Positions 17,563 through 26,558 of a stretch of 64,000 nucleotides of DNA are shown here, in pieces. Source of the stretch: Candidatus Kapaibacterium sp. (GTDB lineage Bacteria; Bacteroidota; Ignavibacteria; Kapaibacteriales; HRBIN21). The stretch lies in NCBI GenBank assembly GCA_025059875.1, contig JANXCT010000001.1, forward strand, positions 526,642-590,641. The letters run 5' to 3'. Every line of letters starts with the position of its first letter. The first letter of the stretch is position 1. The notes beneath the pieces are model-generated. The model worked only from the letters and a program-made list of their open reading frames with translations, did no database searches and was not told the origin of the DNA. The position numbers and the translations under genes were made by a program.

Positions 17563-17742
17563 GAGACAGCCGGGATTGCTAGAACAGAGCTCGTCAGAGG
17601 TCTGCGAAGAAAGCAGGGAAAGGCGCGCGGGAGCGGCTCTTTGCCTCTACGCTGGGGGCGAGGTAGTACGTCGATTGATGTCGGTGGAGGGCCCCGTCAG
17701 GCTGGATGCTGGAACGCTCCTCGGCAAGAGGGGGAGTTGTAG

Positions 17743-17886
17743 ATGAGGTCTCGCCAAAAGAGGCGTACGTACCGTTCTGTGCTGCTATCGGCAATTGAAG
17801 GGTACTGGAGTGTGGACAAGCTCATCTCCGGGCACTTTGCGCTTCTCTGGGAGGGCGCGAGTGAATGGCTTGGTGAAGCCCCTTGA
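17743..17886 (+). CDS. Possible 47-residue small protein
   Basis: A short frame with ATG preceded by GGGGGAG about six bases upstream, which is a good ribosome-binding site. The product is basic at the N-terminus (MRSRQKRRTYRS), then mildly amphipathic with several tryptophans (YWSVDK, LLWEGASEWLG). It lies inside an otherwise empty 725-base gap on the opposite strand from both flanking genes. I do not recognise the family. It may be a real small protein, a fragment of a decayed gene or chance. Confidence 0.25.
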   Translation: MRSRQKRRTYRSVLLSAIEGYWSVDKLISGHFALLWEGASEWLGEAP

Positions 17887-18254
17887 CGGCTAATCCTAGG
17901 TTTCCCGTCCCAGGTATAGCGGTAACCGTGCGCAAGGGTAGCGCTGGTCACCTTTAGCAGTTTGAGAAGCTTCGGGGGTCTGGTGCCCGCTCAGGTCTGG
18001 AGACCCGCTCTGGAGCTAGCGTTACGGCGTCATAGCCCTCGGAGGCGACGGTTGGCTTCAGCCCCATGCTCTCCGCAATCCGTAAGGGAATGCACTGCAT
18101 CCGGCATATCGTCCACAGAGGACAGGAGCATAGCCAGGTTTGGTATGCGTGATGCGCTGTTCAGTGGTGGGATGTTCCTCGTTCGCTGTGGGAAGATGCC
18201 GTGCCGCGCGGTAGTCTGTGTTGGGACTTGCTGCGCAAGGTGCAGGTAGCACGG

Positions 18255-21200
18255 TCACGGCAGATAGATCAGGGGATGGCTCTCCAGGACTGTTCCATCG
18301 GCCCAAAGGAGGCAGTAGTAGGTACCAGCGCTAAGGTGTGCCAAGGGGATTTGCCAGGGATGGCCACAGAGGCGAGCAGCTTCGCCTTCTGCAATCCGCA
18401 GGAGCCGACGCCCAAGGGCGTCGTAGAGCTCGATCCGGACGTACCGAGGAAGCTGGTGGCCGCAGTGGAGCCAGACGTGGACGCCGTCACCCGTTGCTGG
18501 CTGCAGGGTGATGGTAAGGAGGCGGTCTGTGGGGATCGGAGAAGGTTTTCCTACAGAGGTAGGGATGTGGAAGCCGGCAATCTTGTAGATGTTGCCGGAG
18601 AAGTCTGTGACCCAAAAGCCTCGGTCAGTGGGATCGTACTCCACGCCTCTAGCATTGATGTTGGCCCCGCGGCGCGTGAATAGCGTTAGGCTGTCGGTCG
18701 GTCCTGCGGGCAGAGGGAGCGGAATCCGGAAGAGGTAAGAGGCCGCCAATGAACCGCCAGAGAAGTCCGTGACAACGTGGTAGAGCTCGTTGTCAGCTTC
18801 ACTCACAGCGAGTCCGCGTGGTCCGCTAGGTAGCCGGGAAGGATTAGGATGAGTGGATTCTACAGCACCCGTTACAGGATTGACGACGTAGAGGCGCTGT
18901 TGCCCATCGCGCTCTGCGACGATTAGCTTGCTGTTGTAGAAGCAGAGTCCTGTTGGGTAGCTGGCAGGGCTAGGATACTGCCGCACTAGCCTGCCTGTGG
19001 TGTCCAAAACAAGGATGAGGCCAGAGCTTCCTTGGGCCGTGCTGTTGAGTTTGTGGACGTAGAGCAGTCCATTGGCTCGGTCTATGGTAAGGTCCGTGTA
19101 GAGGCTGTCTCCACCAGGGATGCGCACTTCCTTCTCCACTTGGAGAGTTGCTACGTTGAGCTTGTACAGGTATGGTGTGTAGAAGCTTGTCGTCCACAGG
19201 CCTCCACGCCCGTCGGAGGCAATACCATACGGGACATGCGCAGTGCTCGCATCGACCAGCACAGCGCCGCGATGTCGCTCCAGGAGTGTGAAGGTTGGGG
19301 TAATGCGTACTTGGCTGGGATCAGCCGTTGATGTGACCCGGACTCGCACCCAGATACTCGGGCGGTTGGGGGAGAGCCACCGTAAGGAGGTCGAAGTAAC
19401 CCCGTCGGCAATGAGCTCCCAGCTGCGTCCATCGTCCAGAGAGAATTCTACCCGAACGGGTGGGGTGAAGCCGTACCAGGAGATAGTTACCGGCGAGCCG
19501 GCAACGAAAACCTCTCCGCCGGCTGGGGCTGTGATGGCTGGTTCGGCAATGGGTCCTGTCGGTAGCGGGATTTCCCACATGGAGCGGCCATGAGTGGCTG
19601 CCCGTAGGACTCGACGACGGTGGTGGATTGCCAGATCCACCACGGGCGAGCGTGGGAGCCCTACGCCATAGGGAAACCACGTCGCTCCCCCATCGAGGGA
19701 AGCAAACACCCCAATATCTGTGCCGACGAAGATGTGGCGTTCGTTGAGCGGGTCTATGACAATAGCGTTGACTGGGATATCGGGCAGCCCAGAACTAATG
19801 TCATGCCAGCTCTGCCCCCCATCAGTGCTGCGCCATACGTGGCCGCTACCAAACCCTGAGACGGTGACGTAGACTGTCTGGGGATCGGCCTCAGAGAGGG
19901 CAAAGTCCGTGACGAAGCGATTGGGAAGCCCGTTCCGTCCGACGTCAGTCCAGTTCTGGCCACCATCGGTCGTGCGCCAGACTTCTCCGCGCATGTTGCC
20001 GATGAAGATGACCGAGGGGTCAGCAGGTGAGATTCCGATCGCAGTTATGGAGGCGCTCATTGGCGGGGAGATAGGTTCCCAAGAGTCTCCGCCGTTATAC
20101 GTAGCATAGAGGCGCCGCCGTCCGTGGTAGAGCGTCTGCGAGTTAGTGGGGTCCATCACGAGCGGGGCTGACCAGTAGCCAGGATCATTCGGGTCGATCC
20201 CACGGGTGATGCGCTGGAAGCTGCCAGTGGCTAGGTTCCGTTTCCAGAGATCACCGTTCGGGAATTCGCCGTAGAGGATGTCGGGATTGTCGTGGTCAAC
20301 GACGACGAAGAAGCCGTCCCCGCCAGCTACCATGCTCCAGTTGCCCCCACGGTTCCCCAGAGTTCCGTTGTCTTGTGTCCCCCCGTAGTTGACGTCGTCT
20401 CGGGACTGGTCAATTGCCATCGCGTAGAACTGAGTGACGGCAAGCCCGTTGTTGATCGCCGTCCACGTCGCCCCAGCATCCGTGCTGCGGTACATGCCGC
20501 CGTCATTGCCAGCGTAGACGATGTTAGGATTGAGCGGGTTAAAGGCAGCAGCGTGCTGGTCTACGTGGACGTGTCCACCGGAGTAGCCGTGCGTGACGTT
20601 GGTCCAAGTAGTACCCCCATCAGTGGTGCGGTAGATGTCGATCCCACCTGCCAACACTATGTTGGGGTTGGTCGGGTGGATGACGACGTACGCATTGTAC
20701 CATCCCTGACCGTTGAAGAAGCTTTCTTGGCCTTGGTAGACGAGCTGCCACTGGCGCCCGCGGTTGGTGGATTTGTAGATGGCCCCGATCCCACCGCTAC
20801 CGTTCTGCTCCACGAGGGCATAGAGGATCTCCGGAGCTGAGGGTGCCTGCTGGACGCACACACGCCCGAGTGCGCTTGGTAGCCCGTTGCTCCGGAAGGT
20901 CCAGGTGATGCCGCCATCAGTGGAGTGATAGACGCCGCGGCCGGCGACACCGATGAAGAACTCCGCCGTGTCGTTGGGGTTGATGCTAATGTCGGTAACG
21001 CTGCCAACGAAGGTCCGGCTCCACGTCTGCCCAGCATCGGTAGAGCGCCAGAAGCCAGCGTAGTTCTTCGTTGCCCCAGCTACGATGAGGCGGGGATTGC
21101 GAGGATGCACCTCAATTTTGGAGAATGCTCCAACGTGCGTTAGACCAATCGGTGTCCAGCTTTCACCCCCATCAGTGGATTTGAAGATGCCAGCTCCGAA

Positions 21201-21713
21201 GTAGGAGTCAATGTTGTTGCTCATCTCGCCGGTAGCAGCGTAGATGATATTGGGTGCCGTTGGGTCGATGGCGAGGGCGCCAAATGAGAGTGAGTTCCCG
21301 TCGTCGAAGAGGGGCTGCCACGTCTGTCCGCCATCGGTGGTGCGCCAGATGCCTCCTGCTGCAGCGCCAATGTATACCCAGCCCTCCTTCGTTGGATGGT
21401 GAACGACAGTCCGGATGCGCCCGCCGATATGGAAAGGTCCGATCGGCTGCCAGCGAGGCTGGAGTGATTGGAAACCGACCTTGCCCATAGTCCGTTCCAA
21501 GGACCGGGCCTGTTCTAACGCCCTTAGCCGAGCCCCTTCTGGGATACGCTCGAACGGGTAAGCACGGGGAAAGCGGAAGGCCTCTTCACGTACACGCGGA
21601 TTCTCTTTGCCGCGGATTTGCAGATACTCCTCAGTTGCACTACTCCCGGCGGGGAGTAGCAGGAGGCATACGAATGACAGCAAGCTGCACAGGTGTACCA
21701 TAGTGGTTCGCAC
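18255..21713 (-). CDS. Large Asp-box (BNR/sortilin-like) secreted protein with T9SS-like C-terminus
   Basis: A 1152-residue exported protein. After a signal peptide, residues ~85-700 form beta-propellers built from repeated Asp-boxes (TDGGQTW, TDGGESW, TDAGQTW, TDGGTTW and others). This is the pattern of VPS10/sortilin and xyloglucanase-like propellers. Residues ~735-800 look like an Ig/Kre9-like unit (PAGGEVFVAGSPVTISW). A second smaller propeller follows, then a C-terminal module (RIELYDALGRRLL, then SAGTYYCLLW, ending PLIYLP) resembling a type IX sorting domain. Family members in Bacteroidota are surface or secreted; glycosidase activity cannot be confirmed. The start is GTG 21713; ATG 21701 is an alternative but lacks positive charge before the hydrophobic core. 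Confidence 0.85.
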   Translation of the reverse strand: MRTTMVHLCSLLSFVCLLLLPAGSSATEEYLQIRGKENPRVREEAFRFPRAYPFERIPEGARLRALEQARSLERTMGKVGFQSLQPRWQPIGPFHIGGRIRTVVHHPTKEGWVYIGAAAGGIWRTTDGGQTWQPLFDDGNSLSFGALAIDPTAPNIIYAATGEMSNNIDSYFGAGIFKSTDGGESWTPIGLTHVGAFSKIEVHPRNPRLIVAGATKNYAGFWRSTDAGQTWSRTFVGSVTDISINPNDTAEFFIGVAGRGVYHSTDGGITWTFRSNGLPSALGRVCVQQAPSAPEILYALVEQNGSGGIGAIYKSTNRGRQWQLVYQGQESFFNGQGWYNAYVVIHPTNPNIVLAGGIDIYRTTDGGTTWTNVTHGYSGGHVHVDQHAAAFNPLNPNIVYAGNDGGMYRSTDAGATWTAINNGLAVTQFYAMAIDQSRDDVNYGGTQDNGTLGNRGGNWSMVAGGDGFFVVVDHDNPDILYGEFPNGDLWKRNLATGSFQRITRGIDPNDPGYWSAPLVMDPTNSQTLYHGRRRLYATYNGGDSWEPISPPMSASITAIGISPADPSVIFIGNMRGEVWRTTDGGQNWTDVGRNGLPNRFVTDFALSEADPQTVYVTVSGFGSGHVWRSTDGGQSWHDISSGLPDIPVNAIVIDPLNERHIFVGTDIGVFASLDGGATWFPYGVGLPRSPVVDLAIHHRRRVLRAATHGRSMWEIPLPTGPIAEPAITAPAGGEVFVAGSPVTISWYGFTPPVRVEFSLDDGRSWELIADGVTSTSLRWLSPNRPSIWVRVRVTSTADPSQVRITPTFTLLERHRGAVLVDASTAHVPYGIASDGRGGLWTTSFYTPYLYKLNVATLQVEKEVRIPGGDSLYTDLTIDRANGLLYVHKLNSTAQGSSGLILVLDTTGRLVRQYPSPASYPTGLCFYNSKLIVAERDGQQRLYVVNPVTGAVESTHPNPSRLPSGPRGLAVSEADNELYHVVTDFSGGSLAASYLFRIPLPLPAGPTDSLTLFTRRGANINARGVEYDPTDRGFWVTDFSGNIYKIAGFHIPTSVGKPSPIPTDRLLTITLQPATGDGVHVWLHCGHQLPRYVRIELYDALGRRLLRIAEGEAARLCGHPWQIPLAHLSAGTYYCLLWADGTVLESHPLIYLP

Positions 21714-21729
21714 TGTTGTTGGTTCGCCA

Positions 21730-21737
21730 CAAACTTA
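21730..21737 (-). promoter_or_regulatory. -7 promoter element TAAGTTTG
   Basis: On the minus strand this is a perfect match to TAnnTTTG, 17 bases before GTG 21713 and 29 before ATG 21701. No TTG at the -33 position. It would give the Asp-box gene a very short leader. Confidence 0.5.
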
Positions 21738-21767
21738 GCGTTTGTTAAAGGAAGTTCTGCAGTCAGC

Positions 21768-21944
21768 TCACAGTCGGACGAGCCGCTCGTAGATGAGCTT
21801 GAAGGCAGCGAAAGCAAGGAGGAGGAAGAGCAGGAGTCCAACCCACCACCCGTATTCCTCCCCGATGACGACGATCGCAATGGAGAGGAAGAAGACCGTG
21901 ACGGAGGTTAGCAGGAAGATGCCTACCATGCGCAGCAGTTCCAT
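21768..21944 (-). CDS. Small two-helix membrane protein
   Basis: A 58-residue protein with two hydrophobic helices (VGIFLLTSVTVFFLSIAIVV and WWVGLLLFLLLAFAAF) joined by a short GEEYG loop. The C-terminus is basic (IYERLVRL). The frame is open to 22031, but ATG 21944 starts the membrane part cleanly and lies eight bases after the hflX stop, so the two are probably cotranscribed. No family is recognised; it may be an uncharacterised inner-membrane protein. Confidence 0.6.
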   Translation of the reverse strand: MELLRMVGIFLLTSVTVFFLSIAIVVIGEEYGWWVGLLLFLLLAFAAFKLIYERLVRL

Positions 21945-21952
21945 TGCTGAGC

Positions 21953-23242
21953 TCAGGCGTGGTGTGGGATCACAGTGTGGAGGTACAAGGCGTACTGTTG
22001 GCGTAGTCGCTCGCCGACAGCGGTGGGGCACCGAATCTGGAGTAGCATGCCCTGCTCTAGAGCTTCTTGCCGTACGAGCTCACCAGCAGTGCGGAGTCCG
22101 TAGAGTGTCCGAGCTTCCGTGTACGGGATCAGGAAGGTCATCAGCTCCGTCTGCCCTTCGTATGCCTGCTGGAGTGCTAGGAGGAGGCGGCGGAGGTTGA
22201 TGCCGCGTTCAGCCGAAATGAAGACTGCTGAGCTGAACTCCACCTCTAGCTCTCGAAGGCGTTCCCGGTCGTGGATTAAGCGGTCAACTTTGTTGAACAC
22301 TAGGACAGTAGGCTTGTCGTGGGCTCCCAGCGTGCGGAGTGTTTCGTCAACGACGCGGATATGCTCTCGGAAGTGGGGATGAGAGGCGTCAACGACATGG
22401 ATCAGGATGTCGGCTTCCTGGACTTCAGCCAAAGTGCTGTGGAAGGCAGCGATGAGCTGAGGTGGAAGCTTGCGCAGGAAGCCGACCGTATCGGAGAGAA
22501 GGGCTATTTGCCCATTGGGTAGTCGGAAGCGGCGGACAGTAGTGTCGAGTGTTGCGAAGAGGCGATCGGCAACGAGGACAGGGGCTCCTGTCAGGGCCCG
22601 CATGAGAGTAGATTTGCCAGCATTTGTGTATCCGACGAGGGCAAACCGTGGCAGTGCCTCCCGCCCTTTACGTCGTTGGGCACGCTGCTGGGCTATCTGC
22701 TGTAGCTTGCGCTGGAGGACCTGAATCCGGCGCCGGATGAGACGACGGTCAGTCTCCAGCTGAGTTTCACCAGGTCCCCGGGTACCAATCCCACCAGCCT
22801 GTCGTGAGAGGTGGGTCCAGAGTCGGCTTAGGCGAGGCAGGAGGTATTGGAGTTGGGCTAACTCTACTTGGAGCTGCGCCTCTTGGGTGCGGGCTTGCAT
22901 GGCGAAGATCTGCAGAATGACCCCGGGCCGATCCAGCACCTTCACGCCCCATGCCCGCTCCAGGTTGCGGACCTGCACCGGCGAAAGTTCATCGTCGAAG
23001 ACGACGGCGGAGACTCCGGAGTGATGGATGAGGGGCTTCAGCTCTTCAACCTTCCCACGCCCGATGAAAGTCGCGACGTCTGGAGCAGAGCGTTCTTGCC
23101 AAAATACCCCAACCACTTCGCCTCCGGCGCTGTGGACCAATGCTTCCAGTTCCTGCAGGTGATCGAGGAATTCCGACCGTGGTAGCGGGCGGCGAAGGAG
23201 ACCTACGAGGAAGACGCGCTCTCGTGTCTCAGGTGTCTGCAC
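21953..23242 (-). CDS. hflX: GTPase HflX
   Basis: A ribosome-associated GTPase of about 429 residues that splits stalled or heat-damaged ribosomes. The N-terminal nucleotide-binding-like domain contains FIGRGKVEEL. A coiled region with the HflX signature GGIGTRGPGETQLE follows, then the GTPase domain with GYTNAGKST (G1), SDTVGFLRKLP (G3) and NKVD (G4). An in-frame GTG at 23275 would add 11 residues. GTG 23242 is favoured because AGGAAGGAG stands just upstream. It still overlaps the phosphorylase stop by 14 bases, so the two are likely coupled. Confidence 0.93.
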   Translation of the reverse strand: MQTPETRERVFLVGLLRRPLPRSEFLDHLQELEALVHSAGGEVVGVFWQERSAPDVATFIGRGKVEELKPLIHHSGVSAVVFDDELSPVQVRNLERAWGVKVLDRPGVILQIFAMQARTQEAQLQVELAQLQYLLPRLSRLWTHLSRQAGGIGTRGPGETQLETDRRLIRRRIQVLQRKLQQIAQQRAQRRKGREALPRFALVGYTNAGKSTLMRALTGAPVLVADRLFATLDTTVRRFRLPNGQIALLSDTVGFLRKLPPQLIAAFHSTLAEVQEADILIHVVDASHPHFREHIRVVDETLRTLGAHDKPTVLVFNKVDRLIHDRERLRELEVEFSSAVFISAERGINLRRLLLALQQAYEGQTELMTFLIPYTEARTLYGLRTAGELVRQEALEQGMLLQIRCPTAVGERLRQQYALYLHTVIPHHA

Positions 23243-25841
23243 GCTCCTTCCTGCTTTGACTGTCAGAGCTACCACCTGCAGCTAGGGACGAAGGGGCAGC
23301 GTCTTCTATTACGTGCGTCCAGGGTTGAGCCCAGCAGCAGAGCCGTAGCTCAGCAGAGCTTGGCAGGGCTGGATGCCAGGGGACGATTCGGACAGTGTAA
23401 CCGAACTGACCACTCTCTTCCAGGGAGAGGTGCCCTGCGAACCAGTGAATGCTTCCATTGCTGCTCACGTGTTCCAAGGGGATGACCCATGGCTCGGTCA
23501 TCTCGCCTTCGGGCTGTACGCGTCCAGCATAGAGTTCTACGCGGACGTCTTCGGGGGAGAGTCCTCCAAGCTCGGCCTCTACACGGACGTGGAGGAGAGC
23601 ACCGGTGCTCAGTTCCGTGTCGGCGGAGCTAATGACGCGGAGGATACGCACGTTTGGCCACTGTTCCTGGACGCGCTGGCGCCAGTGGGTTATGGAGTGG
23701 ACAAGGCTTGCCTGGGAATCGAGGAGCATGGAACGAGCACGATGTGCAGGGAGATAGCACTCTGCAGCGTACTGTCGCACCATGCGCGTACAAGAATACT
23801 GGGCCGCAGCAGTGCGGATGGCATTCTTCATCATCGTTACCCATCGTTCCGGGATGCCTTCGGGGTTGCGTTCGTAGAAGAGCGGAATGATGCGGTACTC
23901 TAGCAAGTCATAGAGCTGCTCCGCCTCAGCAGCATCCTGTTCTTCCTCGGAAGTGTACTCTTCCCCCTGCCCGATTGCGAAGCCGTTCATTCCTGTATAG
24001 GCTTCATCCCACCAGCCATCGAGAGTGCTGCAGTGGAGGACACCGTTGAGGGCAGCCTTCATCCCACTGGTGCCGCTAGCCTCCTGCGGGCGGCGGGGAG
24101 TGTTGAGCCAGAGGTCACAGCCTTGGACGAGCAGGCGGGCTAGCTCTAAAGAGTAGTTCTCCACGAAGACGACGTGGCGCTCTAATCCGGCATCTACGAT
24201 CGCACGGATGATGCTGTGGATAGTTTCCTTGGCAGGGATGTCCTGCGGATGCGCCTTGCCAGCCAAGATGAGCTGCACTGGGCGCTCGGACGAACAGAGG
24301 AGGCGACGCAAACGCTTCGGGTCTCGGAAGAGGAGTCCCGGGCGTTTGTAGAGGGCAATTCGGCGGGCGAATCCAATCGTTAGGGCGTCGGGATTGAGGA
24401 GCAAAGAAGGTGTTGCTGGAAAGGTTCGGTATCGTTCCTGTAGGGCACTGATGAGGCGCTTGCGGAGGGTCTCATGGACTCTCCACAGCTCTTGCGGTGG
24501 GATAGCTTCAACGGCGTCCCAGAGGACTGGGTCAGCATTCTCACTACGCCATCGCTTGCCGATATAGCGATCAAAGAGGTGGGCAATCTCAGGAGCAACC
24601 CATGTCGGCAGATGTACCCCGTTGTTGATAGAGCCGATGGGGACCTCATCCTCAGGGAATGAGGGCCAGAGAGCATGCCACATGTGACGTGCTGTCTTAC
24701 CGTGGAGACGACTGACGCCGCGGCGGTGCCATGCGACGTTGAGTCCGAATACCGTCGGGCTGAAAGCCGCAGGGTCGGAAGGGAGCTGTCCAAGCTGGAG
24801 GAGCTGCTCTGGCCTTACCCCGATCTCGGCAGCGTACGGTTCCAAGTAGTGGCGCAGTAAGTCGGCCCGGAAGACTTCATTCCCTGCGGGGACAGGGGTA
24901 TGAGTGACGAAGACTGTAGAGGCTCGCACGATCTCCAGAGCTTCCGAGAATCCCACAGAGTGCTCTTCCATGGTCTGCCGTATCCATTCTGCGGCGGCAA
25001 GCACGGAGTGCCCTTCGTTGAGGTGGCAGACGGCCGGTCTGATACCCATAGCACGGAGTGCCCGCATGCCACCAATTCCTAGCACGAGCTCTTGCTGGAT
25101 TCGGGTTTCTATCGTCCCGCCGTAGAGGCGGTCAGTGATGTCCCGATACTCCACGAGTGAATTGTACTCGTGGTTGGTGTCCAAGAGGTAGAGTGGCACG
25201 CGTCCGACGAGCATCCGCCAAATCCGGATGTAGAGTGGGCCTTTTGGGAAGGGGAGCGAGATCAGCAACGGTCGACCAGTCTCGTCGCGCACCAAGGTGA
25301 GCGGTAGGAGGGAGATATCATTGGCTGGGTAGAGTTCGTACTGCCAGCCGCTCTCGGCCAAACGCTGCTGGAAGTATCCCTGCTGGTACAACAGTCCAAG
25401 GGCCACCAGTGGGATGCCGATATCGCTAGCGGTCTTCAGGAAGTCACCTGATAACACCCCGAGGCCACCGGCGTAGTTCGGAAAGCTCTCGTGGATGCCG
25501 TATTCAGCACAGAAGTACGCTACCGTTCCCAGTATCGTGCCAGAGGGCGCCGAAAAGCGAATAGGGGCTTCCAGGTAGGTGCGGAAGCGCTGGTAGATGT
25601 ACTGGAGGACCGCCAAGAAGTCTGGGTCTCGTGCCGCCTCACTAAGACGGGCTTGAGAGATACGCTGCAGGAGCGCAAGGGGGTTGTGGTGGACCTCATC
25701 CCAGAGCTTTGGGTCTAAGCGGGCAAAGAGGCTCTGTGCCTCACTGTCCCAGCACCACCAGTAGTTGTACGCCAACTCCCGTAAAGGGGTCAGTGGAGCT
25801 GGCAGGGTTGGAGTCACAACGACGATCCGCAGGGGGAGCAT
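23229..25841 (-). CDS. glgP: Alpha-glucan (glycogen) phosphorylase, AgpA type
   Basis: An 870-residue phosphorylase of the short DUF3417-containing group (Thermotoga AgpA-like). These release glucose-1-phosphate from glycogen or maltodextrin with pyridoxal phosphate. The N-terminal part reads LAYNYWWCWDSEAQ and CAEYGIHESFPNYAGGLGVLSGD is split across the active-site region. The cofactor-binding lysine lies in EASGTSGMKAALNG. A C-terminal ~120 residues form a beta-rich extension. A GH57 branching-type enzyme elsewhere in the window (55657-57315) fits the same storage-glucan metabolism. A TAnnTTTG element lies 32 bases upstream. hflX overlaps its 3' end. Confidence 0.92.
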   Translation of the reverse strand: MLPLRIVVVTPTLPAPLTPLRELAYNYWWCWDSEAQSLFARLDPKLWDEVHHNPLALLQRISQARLSEAARDPDFLAVLQYIYQRFRTYLEAPIRFSAPSGTILGTVAYFCAEYGIHESFPNYAGGLGVLSGDFLKTASDIGIPLVALGLLYQQGYFQQRLAESGWQYELYPANDISLLPLTLVRDETGRPLLISLPFPKGPLYIRIWRMLVGRVPLYLLDTNHEYNSLVEYRDITDRLYGGTIETRIQQELVLGIGGMRALRAMGIRPAVCHLNEGHSVLAAAEWIRQTMEEHSVGFSEALEIVRASTVFVTHTPVPAGNEVFRADLLRHYLEPYAAEIGVRPEQLLQLGQLPSDPAAFSPTVFGLNVAWHRRGVSRLHGKTARHMWHALWPSFPEDEVPIGSINNGVHLPTWVAPEIAHLFDRYIGKRWRSENADPVLWDAVEAIPPQELWRVHETLRKRLISALQERYRTFPATPSLLLNPDALTIGFARRIALYKRPGLLFRDPKRLRRLLCSSERPVQLILAGKAHPQDIPAKETIHSIIRAIVDAGLERHVVFVENYSLELARLLVQGCDLWLNTPRRPQEASGTSGMKAALNGVLHCSTLDGWWDEAYTGMNGFAIGQGEEYTSEEEQDAAEAEQLYDLLEYRIIPLFYERNPEGIPERWVTMMKNAIRTAAAQYSCTRMVRQYAAECYLPAHRARSMLLDSQASLVHSITHWRQRVQEQWPNVRILRVISSADTELSTGALLHVRVEAELGGLSPEDVRVELYAGRVQPEGEMTEPWVIPLEHVSSNGSIHWFAGHLSLEESGQFGYTVRIVPWHPALPSSAELRLCCWAQPWTHVIEDAAPSSLAAGGSSDSQSRKERADT

Positions 25842-25872
25842 CTATGCTCAAGCCTCGTCGCTCAACGGCATG

Positions 25873-25880
25873 CAAACTTA
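25873..25880 (-). promoter_or_regulatory. -7 promoter element TAAGTTTG (glgP)
   Basis: Minus-strand TAAGTTTG, a perfect match to TAnnTTTG, 31 bases before the glgP ATG. The predicted leader is about 25-28 bases. No clear TTG at -33. Confidence 0.55.
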
Positions 25881-26113
25881 GGGCCTGGAAATAGCTCCCT
25901 GCTGGATGGGGGCATGGTTTGCTCAGGGTGCGGGGTGCAGGACATTCTACCACTGCTCGCAAAGGTTCGGGGGCTGCTGGCGTGCTTGGACATCAGCCGT
26001 TCCTCATGCCTCCTCAATGATGCGGCCCACGGGATCCACAGAGCGGCTAGCACGCGGTCATACTGGATGTCTGCGTAGAGATTGAGCTTCCGGGCCGCTT
26101 GGTTGGCAGACCC

Positions 26114-26121
26114 TATTTTTG
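26114..26121 (+). promoter_or_regulatory. -7 promoter element TATTTTTG (MerR-like gene)
   Basis: A perfect match to TAnnTTTG, 34 bases before the MerR-like ATG, with AGGAGG at 26148-26153 just before the start. No TTG with proper spacing upstream. Confidence 0.55.
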
Positions 26122-26155
26122 TGTCGTCAATCCCCCGTCAGCTCAAGAGGAGGTA

Positions 26156-26497
26156 ATGGAGCGCTACTATCGGATCGGGGAGGTCGCGCGCCTTTTGGGG
26201 GAGCAGCCCCACACGCTGCGGCATTGGGAGCGTAGCTTTCGCCAGCCGCGCCCTCGCCGAGGTCCGATGGGGGAACGCCTCTACTCTGAAGCGGATATTG
26301 CCGTGCTGCGCCGTATTCAGCATCTACTCCGCGTGGAGCGTTACACTCTGCCGCAGGCTCTGCGTATTGTGGCTGAGCAGCCGATAGAGCTTACGGGACG
26401 GTCTCACAGTCCATTCCCTCGTGAGGTTCTTCTTACTCTTCACGCGACACTGGCGCTCTTCCTCCGTCTGCTGCAGCGTGGGGCAGTGGGAGGATGA
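26156..26497 (+). CDS. MerR-family DNA-binding regulator
   Basis: A 113-residue protein with an N-terminal MerR winged helix-turn-helix: YRIGEVARLLG, then TLRHWER, then GERLYSEADIAVLRRI. The remaining ~45 residues hold no recognisable effector-binding domain or metal-binding cysteines. It resembles the short MerR proteins common in Bacteroidota whose targets are unknown. AGGAGG ends two bases before ATG 26156. An upstream in-frame GTG (26099) would include the promoter element and is rejected. SSB follows 61 bases later. Confidence 0.85.
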   Translation: MERYYRIGEVARLLGEQPHTLRHWERSFRQPRPRRGPMGERLYSEADIAVLRRIQHLLRVERYTLPQALRIVAEQPIELTGRSHSPFPREVLLTLHATLALFLRLLQRGAVGG

Positions 26498-26509
26498 GAG
26501 CGTTGTGCG

Positions 26510-26517
26510 TATTTTTA
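26510..26517 (+). promoter_or_regulatory. Possible weak -7 element or small hairpin before ssb
   Basis: TATTTTTA matches seven of eight positions of TAnnTTTG. It is also the loop region of a perfect five-base inverted repeat, GCGTA-TTTT-TACGC. It could be a promoter for ssb or a small hairpin after the MerR-like gene; I cannot decide. Confidence 0.2.
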
Positions 26518-26558
26518 CGCCACGTTAGTGCTATTCGCTGAGGGTTGGGAGGATGGCA

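Larger units (their letters stand above)
17529..18254. other. Long intergenic region, mostly unassigned
   Basis: About 725 bases between the DUF4397 gene and the Asp-box gene, both on the minus strand. It contains the imperfect promoter element of the DUF4397 gene and one possible 47-codon frame on the plus strand. I see no tRNA, tmRNA, insertion sequence or recognisable protein remnant. Its length is unusual in a window where most gaps are under 100 bases. Confidence 0.5.
25842..26155. other. Divergent promoter region between glgP and the MerR-like gene
   Basis: About 314 bases separating divergent genes. It carries a perfect TAnnTTTG element at each end, one per direction. The middle ~230 bases hold no gene or structure that I recognise. 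Confidence 0.6.
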
